Part shown: positions 47,230-58,669 of the stretch, in pieces
How the letters are laid out: each line of letters opens with the position of its first letter
Position numbering within the stretch: the first letter of the stretch is position 1
Origin: Nageia nagi
Lineage: Eukaryota; Pinophyta
Length of the DNA: 64,000 bases
Assembly (NCBI GenBank): GCA_050084985.1
Contig: JBITNC010000002.1
Location: 25,606,001 to 25,670,000 of the forward strand
Direction of reading: 5' to 3'
Notes under the pieces: generated by a model
What the model was told of the DNA's origin: nothing
The model's input: only the letters and a program-made list of their open reading frames with translations
The model's database searches: none
Made by a program: the position numbers and the translations under genes

Positions 47230-47830
47230 TTGCTTTGTACCAACTAGTTATGATGCAATAGTGTTGGTATCATGAGGTGTTATAGCCATAAGTACCTCTT
47301 TGTACCATAGCACCCTTCAGCTACTAGGAAAAATTAGAGATCATTTTCTTTATTTTCATATTATCTTTTATCTTTATCATTTTTGTATTGACTAGTTATG
47401 GCAAAATAGTGTTAACATCGTGAGGTGTTATAGCCATAGATACCTATTGTATCATATTATCTTTTTCATTTTTGTATTGACTGGTTACAACATGATAGTG
47501 TTAGCACCATGAGGTGTTATATCCATAGGTACTTATTGTATCATATTATCTTTTTTCTTTATCATTTTTTATACCAAATGGTTACAGCATAAAAGTGTTA
47601 GCACCACAAGGTGTTATATCCATAGGTACTTCTTGTATCATATCATATTTTATCTTTTTCTTTCATACTGAATGGTTATGACACAACAGTATTGTCACTA
47701 CAAGGTGTTATAGCCATAAGTACCCTTTTACCTTTTTATCCTTTTTATTGTGGTACTGATTGGTTATGGTACAACATTGTTGGCATTGTGAGGTGTTATA
47801 GCCATAGTAAAACATCATTAGTCATTGATC
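47230..47830 (+). repeat. Tandem repeat of about 85-150 bp, six copies
   Basis: Each copy has ACTAGTTATG, CA-AATAGTGTTAGCA, GAGGTGTTATAGCCATA and GTACCTCTTGTATCATATTA. Copies start near 47242, 47393, 47480, 47577, 47671 and 47758. Located just upstream of the right LTR. Confidence 0.8.
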
Positions 47831-47980
47831 ATTATAATTTTATGATTTTATCACCTCATTATTTTGTATTTTCATTTTTTCATATTTTCATCATCATCCT
47901 TTCATATTTTCATCCTCATCCTTCCCACTAGCTTTTGAGTTGAGTCTCATCTTGTGACACTCACCTCAAAAGGGGGTATT

Positions 47981-48726
47981 TTTAGATACCTCAAAATCAT
48001 CCTTTCATCTCCCATCATTTTTATATCTTATCATCTTCATCTCATCACCCCATCATGACCCTTGTCAACTTTATGATTTAGGTTTAGAACCATCCCATTG
48101 GCTACCTAATCGACCTACTAATTAGTCAACTAACCTACTAGTTAGTCAACCAACTGGTTTGATACCTAACATATAATGCCAATTTTGAAATCTATTTTCC
48201 ATTTTTTTCTTTTGGGGGGTGGTTCTTTCTCTTGCTCATTTTCTATCCTTGTTCCCTAGCTATTTCCATCTGACCCTAGTTCACCCTAGCACCCCTTTTA
48301 ATATGCTTGCAGGTGTTGGAGAGCCATAGAGCTATCTTGGAGTAATGGAGCACTTGTATCCTTATCTATTGCATTTATGAGAGCATGTAGTATGTTTCTA
48401 GGCTATATTCATGGTAGTTTAGCTTGTTTTTATTATCTTATCATTGTTTTAGCATAGCATGAGCATATCACATTGCATTATAGGCATTCCCTTATTTTCT
48501 ATTACCCATTTGATTGTGGGATAGGGGTCCTACATTCCATTAAGGAGGTTCAACACCTCTCTTTGAGCACACTCTAGGGCCTTAGGGGGCTAGAGTGTTG
48601 ACGCCCCCACTAACATATGTCTTCTTGTAGGTCTAGCATATCATCCTCATCATCAACATATCATACTTAAAGCAATATTTTATACATTGCAATGTGGGTA
48701 TCACAAAAGGGTAGAGGCCATTTTGA
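47981..48726 (+). repeat. Right LTR of the pol-less element
   Basis: Starts TTTAGATACCTCAAAATCAT (TG mutated to TT) and ends CCATTTTGA. It has an extra AACCTACTAGTTAGTCAACC duplication near 48115-48150 compared with the left LTR. Confidence 0.8.
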
Positions 48727-48855
48727 GACTTGATAAGATTGGGATGAAATGAGAATATTGGTAGTTTTATATATGGAATGAATAGAAGAGGTTTGGTTTG
48801 GATACAATATTATTTATCTTGGTGGGGTAGATATTGGTTGAGGAAAGAAGGATGG
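48727..48855 (+). repeat. Direct repeat flanking the pol-less LTR element (right copy)
   Basis: Diverged copy of 42656-42781, starting exactly at the end of the right LTR. Confidence 0.8.
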
Positions 48856-49549
48856 TTGCATTGATGTTTGAGGAATATAACAATACTACATTTTAGACAT
48901 TTTGCATCATTTAAAGCATAAAAAAAATGTTCTTTGATGCTTTGAGCATTAGGGATTGCAATTCTATGTCAAAACTAAATTTTTTTGAATGTTAACAACT
49001 AGAATGATACATTACATGATGCATGTATTGACACATTTTACTTTTTATTTTTGACATTTTGATTAACACCTAAAATGACTCTTTAGTTGACATTTTTTCA
49101 AGTTTGTCTTAACATTTTGAATGATGTATTTTCTACTATGAATTTTACTATATCATCCACCATGCTAATGTTACAAAAAATTGATCATGAATATCTCATG
49201 TCCATCCTATGCTCTCTATTTCCTGGTTCCCATGCTGATCCAAGAATATAATGATGTCTCAAGTGAAAGGCTAAGCAAAGAACCCTAACATGGTATATCA
49301 ATATTAAATTAACCATAAGAATGTATATACATTTTCACATTTTAAATGATTACATATGGAATTGATTGAACATCTTAAGTATGAAAATAAATGTAATATA
49401 TATAATATGTAATTGATTGGAAGTAATCTACAAATTACAAAACATTCAAAAAAAATACTATAATTCAAATTCATATGCAATTTAACCTCAAATTGCTAAT
49501 GAGAATATATATAATGTTTAATTACTCAAATGTACATGTAATATTCTAA

Positions 49550-50710
49550 TCACCATTATTATCATTTTCATCAAGAAGATGTACAACATGTTTCCCTCTT
49601 GGATCACAATCAATTACAAACAACATCGTTTCATCTAATACATCTGGACAAAAAAATATTTGACTACAATGTTGTGGCAAAACATATGGCTCTTTTTCTT
49701 GAGGTAAATATCATGTAGAGTGAATTTCATAATTACCACTAGGTATGTCATGCAATATTGTTATTCTATTTACAAATCCTTCCAACCATTTACATTTGAA
49801 TACTACACATTTGAGTGATCTGAAATTCAATTGTATGATTTCTTAATTTTTTTCAACATATTGTATTTCTCCTTCTATCAAGTTTGTATCTTTTGTACTT
49901 GCATAACTTGCTTGATCAAAATCAACCATCACTCCATAGTTAAATGTCATTCTATTACTATCTTTCTTTTCAATTCTGAAGTGTTGATCATATGCCCACA
50001 TTGCAAGAAAAGATAATGCCTTCACACATTTTTATGTAAATGTTATATTGGTGCAAGTATTATATCTATATTAACAATATCTATATTATAAAAAAATTTA
50101 ACTTAGGTCCATAAGAATTAATGAATAATTACCTCATAATTACATCCATCAACTATATTTAAAGTATCTTCATAGAATTTTTTTTTGCACATTTAGTTAA
50201 TTTCTCTTCAATTTTTGGTTTATCCATGACCTTGGACACTCTTTTGGCCAATTTTCATCTCTTAACTATGGAGGTATAGGTGTGCTCCTTGGATGTTCAC
50301 TATGAAATAAAATACGTTGTATTGGAATTGCACTTCTTTTACTTTCTTACATATTGATCATGATAAAATGGTCTATAGATTCATATATGTCATGATTTGT
50401 AATTTTTTTGAAGACATAAAATGAACTTGTTAGCAATTATTGATTAGATTAAATCAAAATTACATGTACAAAGTACTTATATAAATTATTATTATCTAAA
50501 ATGTAGTTAGTACCTTTATTAAGAGCATATGATCTCCCATTTATTTCTAAAACCTCCCCTTCTAATTTATCATTATCTTTGTGTGCTTGTAACCATATTG
50601 TTGGAGTTGAATCATGAATTTGAGATAGAAACTTACATAAAAAATAACTTTTACATAATATATCCCTCACACATAGATCCTTCTGATCTTGAATTTTTTC
50701 TAACAAATCC
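49550..50710 (-). pseudogene. CACTA-2 transposase, C-terminal (DUF4216-like) part
   Basis: 49843-50025 reads FLAMWAYDQHFRIEKKDSNR, then FNYGVMVDFDQASYASTKDT and EGEIQYVEK, the DUF4216 block of TNP2 proteins (family: FGV-V....SYASTKD-NP--GDI-YYG). It continues to the left with IIQLNFRSLKCVVFKCKW and SQIFFCPDVLD to about 49600. 50449-50706 is the piece before it (DILCKSYFLCKFLSQIHDST). Separate exons or frameshifts join them. Confidence 0.8.
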
Positions 50711-51067
50711 TTTTAGTACTTTCAAAAATCTTTCCACAAAAACATGCTTCTAATAGTTATAACACCTACTATTTCAATATCATCCACTAGGTGGATCAAT
50801 AGATGAACTTGTATATCCCAACAAGAAGTAGGCATTTCTTTTTAAAAATTACAAACAATTTCCACAATTTCTCTTCACCATATAGGGATTATATATTAAA
50901 AACTACAAAACAACAATAAATGCACTATATATTTTCACTAAGCAGTATCATAAATAACAATACCTTAGAAATAATGATGGTAGACCAATTGCATATCTTA
51001 AATCAACTGGTAAAGTTATACATCCACAAATTGCAAGTGGAAAAATAATTTGTAGCAAAAAATTATA

Positions 51068-51277
51068 TTAATCAAAATATATACGAATACAAAAATATAT
51101 GAATATTTTGATATGCATATAATATGATACTACCTTTAATAAGTTATGATAATCATGAGACTTAAATCCTATTATTTTTCCATCAACTGTGAATGCTTTT
51201 CTTAGAGATAATGCATATCTCATTGGTATTTTAATGGCTCTAACAATATTATGTAGAATATTCACTTCTTTGGTCAT
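51068..51277 (-). pseudogene. CACTA-2 transposase, DUF4218-like part
   Basis: Reads IVRAIKIPMRYALSLRKAFT, then GKIIGFKSHDYHNLLKVV, matching the family block IKVPDGYSSN-----D-KL-GLKSHDCHVLM. Same strand and order as the flanking TNP2 parts. Confidence 0.8.
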
Positions 51278-51429
51278 AAGCCATGAGACTAGAACAGGTG
51301 CATTTGTTGTTCCATCTGAATTTTTAGTTACCCAAAAGGTACATTTTTTTTGGGTAGCCTTTAAGTCATTCTCAGTTGAATACTATTTGATTCTTTATTT
51401 GTTTTATATCAGTATAAAGAAGATGTAAA

Positions 51430-52100
51430 ATTATTTACAATATGTATATGATCCAATACATGTGTCACTAATAAATCCTTCTAGTATTCTAGATTATAAA
51501 ATATGGATAATTTGTTCATACCTAAAAATATATGCAAATGTGAACATTTAATTGATAAAATAATTGAATTAATGACATGTTAAAAATAATGTTCGATATA
51601 GTATTTTTTTAAATTTTACCTTGAGGTAAGTCATCTTTTTAAATAATAACATCCTCTAGGTATTCAACAATACCTTCCTCAAAGGCTTTTATCTAATATT
51701 TTTCTTCACTTTCTTGGTACTTTTTAAACTAATCCAAGGCAATGCATATTTGGGAGTTTTAGTGTGATCAATTTGACCATTAAATATAATTTCATATTTT
51801 TAAACTCATGATTTAATGGTAAATATTTTTTATGGCCAAGGTATTCCATCTTCTACAAGTGTTTTGAATATCTTGCTATGAGATTTTCTACACATCATGG
51901 AAAAGTATGATAAATGTTTGTATGCAAGCCTACATACATTTTTATTAGAGAATAATTACTATATCTAATTTTAAGAAATTAAATATTTATAATTTATTAT
52001 TTTAATATAAATGTAAATGTAATAGAAATTATATATACATACTTGAATAAACACTAAGACCTAGATAATCATGTATAGTCCAACAAAGTATGCCATATAA
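51430..52100. other. Non-coding spacer in CACTA-2
   Basis: AT-rich, no domain recognised; likely intron or decayed coding sequence of the transposase on the minus strand. Confidence 0.35.
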
Positions 52101-53200
52101 TGTGAATGATCTCTATTGGGTTGGTCTACTTATGTCATGAATTCTATTCCATAATTGGATCAATTCATCAATGAATGGTTCATGGTAGATATCCACATTT
52201 TTCACCTGATTTGGTCTAAGAACTAAAAGAGTTAAAATTAAATATTCTTTTTTCAAGGACATTAATGGAGGTATGTTATAATTGACTATAACAACAAGAC
52301 ACACTAAATAATTAGATGATTATATGGAATATGGATTGACATCATCAATTGCTAAACCTAACTTGATACTTTTACATTCATCTCAAAATTTATCATGCCA
52401 CATATTTTCTATATGTTTCATTGCTCTGGAATCTTCAAAAATGTGTAATACATTGTATTCACTTCTATTTTTGCATGCCAATCTATATATTATGCAAGTG
52501 AATCACATTTATACATTCTAATGAATCTATCGATAATTGGAAGATGGTAAACAACCTTCAAAGGAACATTTTTTCTTGTAGTTCCTGGACAATATCTATT
52601 TGCACCACACTTATGAGATACACTCAATTTTTCATATCATTCTCTATATAATATGTAATCATGAACACAAGCATGGTATGAAACACATGGTACCCCTACA
52701 TACCTCAAATTTTTTATGCTTTTCTACATGAAGAAGGGATGACATTGTCACTTGGAAGTAGTTTTTCATTTGGTAACCTATAATACAAATAAAACCATAA
52801 AATTATTATGTATATAATAAATAAAGTTTAAAAAAAGTTCAATAAATTTACAAAATGATAAAAATTATGAAAATAAATACATACTTCAAAATATCATTGA
52901 CACTTGTATCTGACCATCAATTTTTGGCCTTTATATTCATGATAAGTAGGAGTGCTTCCAACTAGGAAATAGATGCTCCATTGTATAAAGGTATTTTGGT
53001 AGTAGCATACATGTTATCATTTCCTAAATCATCTCCTCTTCCATCATCATGTGCATGAGGATTATTACATTTGTATCATTTTCATGTGTATAGATTGATT
53101 GAAATAAATCATGCATTACATTATGCTATTGATCATGAGCATTATAATGTATTTCATCATTTTCACTATCTGAATTCATGAGTTGAACACAAGGCATTAG
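52100..53200 (-). pseudogene. CACTA-2 TNP2 transposase core
   Basis: From right to left: DSENDEIHYNAHDQ near 53180, PLYNGASIS near 52990, a K-WSDTSVNDILK block near 52900, then PCVSYHACVHDYILYRE near 52690, HKCGANRYCPGTTRKNVPLK and VVYHLPIIDRFIRMYK near 52510-52610. KLGLAIDDVNPYSI near 52340-52360 and NIPPLMSLKKEYLILTLLVL with VDIYHEPFIDELIQLWNR at 52113-52304 follow. This is the transposase_21 domain. Several stops. Unlike CACTA-1 it keeps the stretch between RMYK and the LGLA--DVNP block. Confidence 0.85.
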
Positions 53201-53744
53201 ATTTGGATTTGTAATGAATTCTACATATGCATCCCTACTTAATATATACTTTAGTTGCTTTTTTTTTCAATGAAATTTTTTTGGATGTAATATTGGTTTA
53301 TAATATATTGTATTTGACTCATCTTGTGTATCTACTATAGTACATGATATGCCTATGAAATTAGCTATTAAAAATAATTAATATAATTATGAAAATAAAT
53401 TTAACAAGTATTTGAAATATCCAATAAGTATATGTCAATAACTTTAACAAGTGCATAAGTTTAAGTAAAAATTACACAAATAATATGAGTTTAACTAAAA
53501 ATATATCAATAATTCCAACAATTATGTTCTTCAACAAACAACCTCCCTTAAGGATCTTCAACAAAATAGTAAATAACATAGTCTATATTCATAACTACAT
53601 GCCTAGCACTATTAATATTATTTAATTTCTACTACAATCTCTTTTTTATTTATGCTTTTGTACTAGTTTAATAAATACATTTAGATCTCTAGAATCCATA
53701 TGTCTCTTACATGCTAGAATATGTTTATTGATGTTCTAATGCAC
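53201..53744. other. Spacer between TNP2 and the SET-like frame
   Basis: AT-rich; a minus-strand continuation of the SET-like frame (NINKHILACKRHMDSRDLNV) reaches about 53660 after a stop. Otherwise nothing recognised; likely intron. Confidence 0.35.
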
Positions 53745-54475
53745 TAAGATCTCATCACCAGGTTTAAGAGTTATAATAGGAGCCACACCTACAAAATGTT
53801 TCATTTTTCTAGGAATAAAGTCATATTTATCATTTGCATATTCCACAAAAATATAATTTGTTAGACTGCCTATGCCTTTGAAGCTATTTATATATGTTGC
53901 AATGTTTCCATGTATCTTTGGTCAACCATCAATGCACATAAGTTCTTCATCTTTTGTTTGTGATGTTGCATTTCCACACATATCATATTTATTCATACTA
54001 AATAAATATGATGTTAATATCCTTCATTTAGTTATATTGTAAATTGGGTCCCAAAATAACATCAATGGTTCTTTTTCAATGAATGGATGAACTTGTACAT
54101 TTCATAATATAAACAAACCCATGCCTATATTAGGTATATTATAAGAGTGTTTAATCATATATGAATGATTACAATGATTGAATTATTCATAAGCCTTTGG
54201 AAAATATTTTTTAATTGGCCATGCACCATGTGTCTTGCAGTCATAGGTAGACTTGTATAAATGTACAACATTAGGTATTAAATGCAAATCACCAACTCTC
54301 TCATTTGGTAGCTTGACTGGCTCAACATTTGGTAGTTGTAATTGATGAATTATTATTTAATTTCGTATTCTTGTACATTATTTTTTTATATATTAATCTA
54401 ATGAATCTACATATTTTGGAATTTTAGCCCTAACATTCTCTTTTAAATGTTCAACACATCTAGTACATTCAACTA
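53745..54475 (-). pseudogene. SET-domain-like frame inside CACTA-2
   Basis: A single minus-strand frame of about 240 codons, broken by seven internal stops. It reads ECTRCVEHLKENVRAKIPKY, LPNERVGDLHLIPNVVHLYK, NIPNIGMGLFI near 54130, EKEPLMLFWDPIY, then ELMCIDG-PKIHGNIATYIN near 53895-53950 followed by SFKG, then PRKMKHFVGVAPIITLKPGD and EILVH before a stop at about 53745. GMGLF, GNIA-YINS and KPGDEILV correspond in order and spacing to the SET landmarks G-G-F, N/R-FINHS and GEEL--DY. SET proteins transfer methyl groups to lysine, often on histones. Here the NHSC cysteine is absent, so activity is doubtful. It may be a captured host gene or an ORF typical of this CACTA family. Confidence 0.6.
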
Positions 54476-54754
54476 GACCAATGGGATCTTCTTAACCATA
54501 GGAGGTAATGCTCCCTCTATATTAGGTGGACCATTAATTTCATAATAAGGTATTTCTACATCTATCATTTGATGTTTTTTCCAACCCTTACATATTGAAC
54601 AACCAAATACAACAATTTCTCTATAAGAAAGAGTGATAGGGTTACTAAATCCTTTTATCGCATTTTCATCCATTAGTTCAGCTCCTAGAAATGCACATCT
54701 TGTTGGGTACAACTCTATGGCTACTTTATGTATTCCAATTGAAGACTTAATCAA
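54473..54754 (-). pseudogene. Open frame upstream of the SET-like segment
   Basis: 93 codons: GIHKVAIELYPTRCAFLGAE, SYREIVVFGCSICKGWKKHQ and PNIEGALPPM. A one-base frameshift joins it to the SET-like frame (DPIGLVECTRC). The GCSICKGW and ECTRC pairs could be metal ligands. I do not recognise the family; it is probably the N-terminal part of the same protein. Confidence 0.45.
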
Positions 54755-54859
54755 GGTTAATAAGAATATTCATTAGGTCTAATATAAATATCAATAAAAA
54801 TAAGAAAATCCTTCATGAAAAAATTGAAAATCAAATTAAACATTCATGCATGCTAATTA

Positions 54860-55215
54860 ATTACCTCACAATCATCATCATCCTCTGAAAATGAAGATTG
54901 AAGATGATCTTGTAACATTATCCACAACATTAACTAATTAATAAAAGAATATAATTTCATAAAATTAAAAATTTAATTGATTTTAAATCTCTACTTATCT
55001 AATAAAATTTGAGTATACATTCATAATATATACCTCATTTTCATTTGAAGATATATTTGTTCTCCTAGGATGAATGTTTGGTGCTATCTAGTCTTCATCA
55101 TCTGATGATGAAATATTTATCCTCCTCTCACAAATAAATGGTGGTATAGGATCATCATCAAATGAGATGTTATCAGCTCTTCTAGCCCTCAACATACTAA
55201 TCACCAAGCCAATGA
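54860..55215 (-). pseudogene. Acidic N-terminal exons in CACTA-2
   Basis: Minus-strand 55055-55200 reads MLRARRADNISFDDDPIPPF and ISSSDDED, ending SSNENE before a GTATAT donor-like site. 54865-54920 reads MLQDHLQSSFSEDDDDCE before a GTAATT donor-like site. Short acidic exons with splice-like edges in series with the downstream frames. Confidence 0.45.
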
Positions 55216-55289
55216 TGATGTTAATAATAATGTCACTAACTTGCTTCAACATTGAGCAATACAATTAGAAATAATGGAATTTAAGTTAA

Positions 55290-57905
55290 ACATTTAGTGG
55301 TAAAGGTTTAGGATGAAGGGTTTAGGGTTTAAGTTTAATGGTTTAGGGTTTAAGTTTTATGGTTTAGGGTTTAAGTTTTATGGTTTAGGGTTCAGGATGT
55401 AGGGTTTATGTTTTATGGTTTATGTTATAGGGTTTAGGATGAAGATTTTAGGGTTTAGGATGTAGGGTTTAGGGTTTAGGATGTAGGATTTTGGAATTAC
55501 ATTTAAGGTTTAGGATGTAGGGTTTAGGGTATAAGATTTAGGGTTTAGACTTTAGGATGTAGGGTTTAGGGTTTATGGTTTATTTTATAAGGTTTAAGCT
55601 ATAGGATGTAGGGTTAAGGGTTTAAGGTTTAGGATGTAGATTTTAGGGTTTAGGGTTTAAGGTTTAGGATGTAGGGTTTAGGGTTTAAGGTTTAGGATGT
55701 AGGTTTAGGGTTTAGGATGTATGATGTAGGGTTTATATTTTAGGGTTAAAAGGATTTATGGTTTAGGGTTTAGGATTTAAGGTTTATGTTTTAGGATGTA
55801 GGGTTTAGGATTTAAGATTTAAGGTTTAGGGTTTAGGATGTAGGGTTTAGGGTTTATGATGAAGGGTTTAAGATTTAGGGTTTAGGTTTTAGGATGTAGG
55901 GTTTAGGGTTTAAGGTTTAGGATGTAGGGTTTAGGGTTTATGGTTTAAGGTTTAGGATGTAGGGTTTAGGGTTTAAGCTTTAGGGTTTAGGATGTAGGTT
56001 TAGGGTTTATGGTTTATGTTATAGGGATTAGGATGAAGGGTTTAGAGTTTAGTATGTAGGGTGTAGGAGTTAGGGTTTAGGACATAGGATTTTGGGTTTA
56101 CATTTAGGATTTAGGAGGCTTAGGTTTTACAATTTAGGGTTTAAGGTTTATGATGTATGGTTTAGGGTTTATGATGTAGGATTTAGGGTTTAAGGTTTAG
56201 CATGCAAGGTTTAAGGTTTATGATGAAGGGTTTAGAGTTTAGGGTTTAGGATGTAGGGTTTAAGGTTTATGGTTTATGTTATAGGGTTTAGGGTTTAGGA
56301 TGTAGGGTTTAAGGTTTAGGATGCAAGCTTTAGGATATAAGGTTTAGGGTTAAATGAAGGGTTTAGAATTTAAGGTTTAGGATTTAAGGTTTAATTTTTA
56401 GGGTTTAAGGTTTAAGATTTAGTATGTAGGGTTTAAGGTTAAGGATGTAGGGTTTAGGGTTTATGATTTAAGGTTTAGGGTCTAGGATCTAAAATTTTGG
56501 GTTAATATTTAGGATGAAGGTGTTAAGGTTTAGGATGAAGGGTTTAGGGTTTAGGATATAGGGTTTATATTTTAAGATGTAGGATTTTGTGTTTACATTT
56601 AGGGTTTAAGATGTAAGGTTGAAGGTTTATGATGTAGGATTTAGGGTTTATAATGAAGGGTTTAGGATTTAGGGTTTATAATGAAGGGTTTAGGATTTAG
56701 GGTTTAAGTTTTAGGATGAAAGGTATAGGGTTTATGATGAAGGGTTTAGGGTCTATGGCTTATGTTATAGGGTTTAGGGTTTAGGATTTAGGATGTAGGG
56801 TTTAGGATTTATGATGTAGGTTTACCATTTATGGTTTATGTTATAGGGTTTAGGGTTTAAGATTAAGGGTTTAGGGTTTAATATGAAGGGTTTAGGGTTA
56901 ATTATTTATCTTATAGGGTTTAGGATTTAGGATGTTGGGTTTAGGGTCATTTTATGATTTATGGTTTATGTTATAAGGTTTAGGGTTCAGGATTTAGGAT
57001 GTAGGGTTTAGGATTTAGGATGCAGGGTTTAGGATTTAGGATGTAGGGTTTATGGTTTATGTTATAGGGTTTAGGAATTAGGATGTAGGGTTTAGGTTTT
57101 AAGGTTTTGGATGTAGGGTTTAGGGATTAGGATGTAAGATGTAGGATTTATAGTTTAGGGTTAAGCATAGGGTATAGGATTTAAGGTTTAGGGTTTAATT
57201 TTTATGGTTTAGGATTTAAGGTTTGGTATCTAGGGTTTAGGATTTATGATTTAGGTTTAGGGTGTATGTTATAGGGTTTAGGGGTTAAGGTTTAAAATAT
57301 TAGGGTTTAGGGTTTATGATGAAGGGTTTAAGGTTTAAGATGTAGGATTTTGGGTTTACATTTAGGGTTTAGGATGTAGGATTTTGGGTTAAGGTTTAGG
57401 ATGAAGGGTTTAGGATATATGATGTAGGGTTTAGGATCTAAGGTTTAGGGTTTAGGATTCAAGGTTTAGGATGTAGGGTTTAGGGTTTATGATGAAGGGT
57501 TTAGGTTTTAATATGTAGGGTTTAGGGTTTAAGGTTTATGATGAAGGGTTTAAAGTTTAGGGTTTATGATGAAGGGTTTAGGATGTAGGGTTTATAATTT
57601 ATGTTATAGAGTTTAGGATGTAGGATTTTGGGTTTATATTTAGGTTTTAGGATGTAGGATTTATGGTTTAGAATTTAGGGTTTAGGGTTTAGGATGTAGA
57701 GTTTAGGGTTTATGATGAAAGGTTTAGGGTTTAGGGTTCAAGATGTAGCATTTAGGGTTAAATATTTAAAGTTCATGATTAAACGTAAGGTTTAGGAATT
57801 AGGTTTTAGAACTTAAGGTTTAAGATGTAGGGGTTAGGGTTTAGGGTTTAAAGTAGGGGGTTAAATATTAAAGGTTTAAGTTTAAATATTTAGGGTTTAG
57901 GTTTT
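55290..57905 (+). repeat. Degenerate telomere-like heptamer array, 2.6 kb
   Basis: The G-rich strand is the plus strand. Most of the segment divides into heptamers related to the plant telomere unit TTTAGGG. A few variants recur: TTTAGGA, TGTAGGG, TTTATGG, TTTAAGG and TGAAGGG. The order TTTAGGA-TGTAGGG-TTTAGGG is repeated dozens of times, so variants were amplified as blocks. No pure TTTAGGG run of more than two or three units is present. It is internal, with CACTA-2 on one side and non-telomeric DNA on the other. Confidence 0.92.
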
Positions 57906-58170
57906 AAGATTTTAGCAACCTATATGTCTACTTAAGAAAATATAATATTTATCTTTTTTACAACTTTACAAATATACATCAAATAATTTATATGCCTAAT
58001 TACTTTATCATGCAATGCGATATGGTTATCTTTTTTACAACTTCATAAATTGATTAAATCTTATTAATGTGAGCTATGTGAAGATTATCATTAAAGTTTT
58101 TAATTTTCCTAGAATGTATACTAGTCAAGTATGAAAATAAGGTAGGCTAGTAAAACTATAAGCTAGGTTT
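57906..58170. other. Non-coding spacer
   Basis: AT-rich, nothing recognised. Confidence 0.4.
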
Positions 58171-58290
58171 ACCATATCTTTCTAATGAGTCATATAATGG
58201 TATATTGGAACCTATCATTACAAATCTGCCTCCATCGTTAACAGTCTAACCCTTGCCTAATCGACACGGGCTCCAGGCTCAATATGGTAG
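58171..58290 (+). repeat. Dispersed 115-bp direct repeat, copy 1
   Basis: ACCATATCTTTCTAATGAGT ... CTGCCTCCATCG ... CTAACCCTTGCCTAATCGAC. A second copy is at 59095-59212. Confidence 0.8.
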
Positions 58291-58665
58291 CTAAAAAAGC
58301 TTCCTAAGGCTAAGTCTTGGCATGGTGACTAAATGTATCCCCATTTTGCAATGGAGCACTAGGAATATCGTCAAGCAAGTAGTTAATGGCTTGCTAAGAG
58401 TATCAACCCTCAATGATGTAGAAATGGACTGACTAGTCCATTGGTGTCACCCATGCAACTCTCATCTCCCTTATTTATATTTATTCAATAGAAAGTAATG
58501 AATCCTATCCTAAGGGAAGACTACCTTGGTGATCAAATCCAATTGTAGTTCGCTCTATGGCTCAATAATTATGGTGGTGGGAACTTAAGAAAATTAGAAT
58601 CAATGGTTGGTCATCACCTCCAACTCATTGATGTTCATTTTAAATGGATCATGCATATGCATCAA
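58291..58665. other. Non-coding, moderately GC-rich
   Basis: No gene recognised. A short imperfect palindrome ATGGACTGACTAGTCCAT lies near 58425. Confidence 0.4.
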
Positions 58666-58669
58666 GAAA

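Larger units (their letters stand above)
42827..48726 (+). mobile_element. LTR element without recognisable pol (LARD-like)
   Basis: Two related LTRs (42827-43540 and 47981-48726) enclose 4.4 kb. The interior has a short Pro/Ser-rich frame (44846-45034), a long T-, C- and A-rich TCATCAT stretch and tandem repeats, but no reverse transcriptase, integrase or protease. CAAAAGGGGG before the right LTR fits a polypurine tract. Large retrotransposon derivatives of this kind are mobilised by other elements. I could not identify a primer-binding site. Confidence 0.7.
48880..55270 (-). mobile_element. CACTA (En/Spm) transposon relic, CACTA-2, with a SET-like frame
   Basis: On the minus strand, right to left: acidic N-terminal exons, a Cys-containing segment, a SET-domain-like frame, then TNP2 transposase with its DUF4218 and DUF4216 parts. 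At the left, from 48885, repeated (T)GACATTTTG-like words look like CACTA subterminal repeats, next to ATACTACATTTTAG. A clean CACTA terminal repeat was not found at either end. Ends are therefore approximate. Confidence 0.75.

Noticed and set aside
53745-54475. An intact host SET gene
   Set aside because: The frame has seven internal stops, lacks the Cys of the NHSC motif and sits in series with CACTA transposase segments.
55290-57905. A true chromosome end
   Set aside because: The array is degenerate, has no long pure TTTAGGG run and is followed by kilobases of other DNA including a younger retrotransposon.
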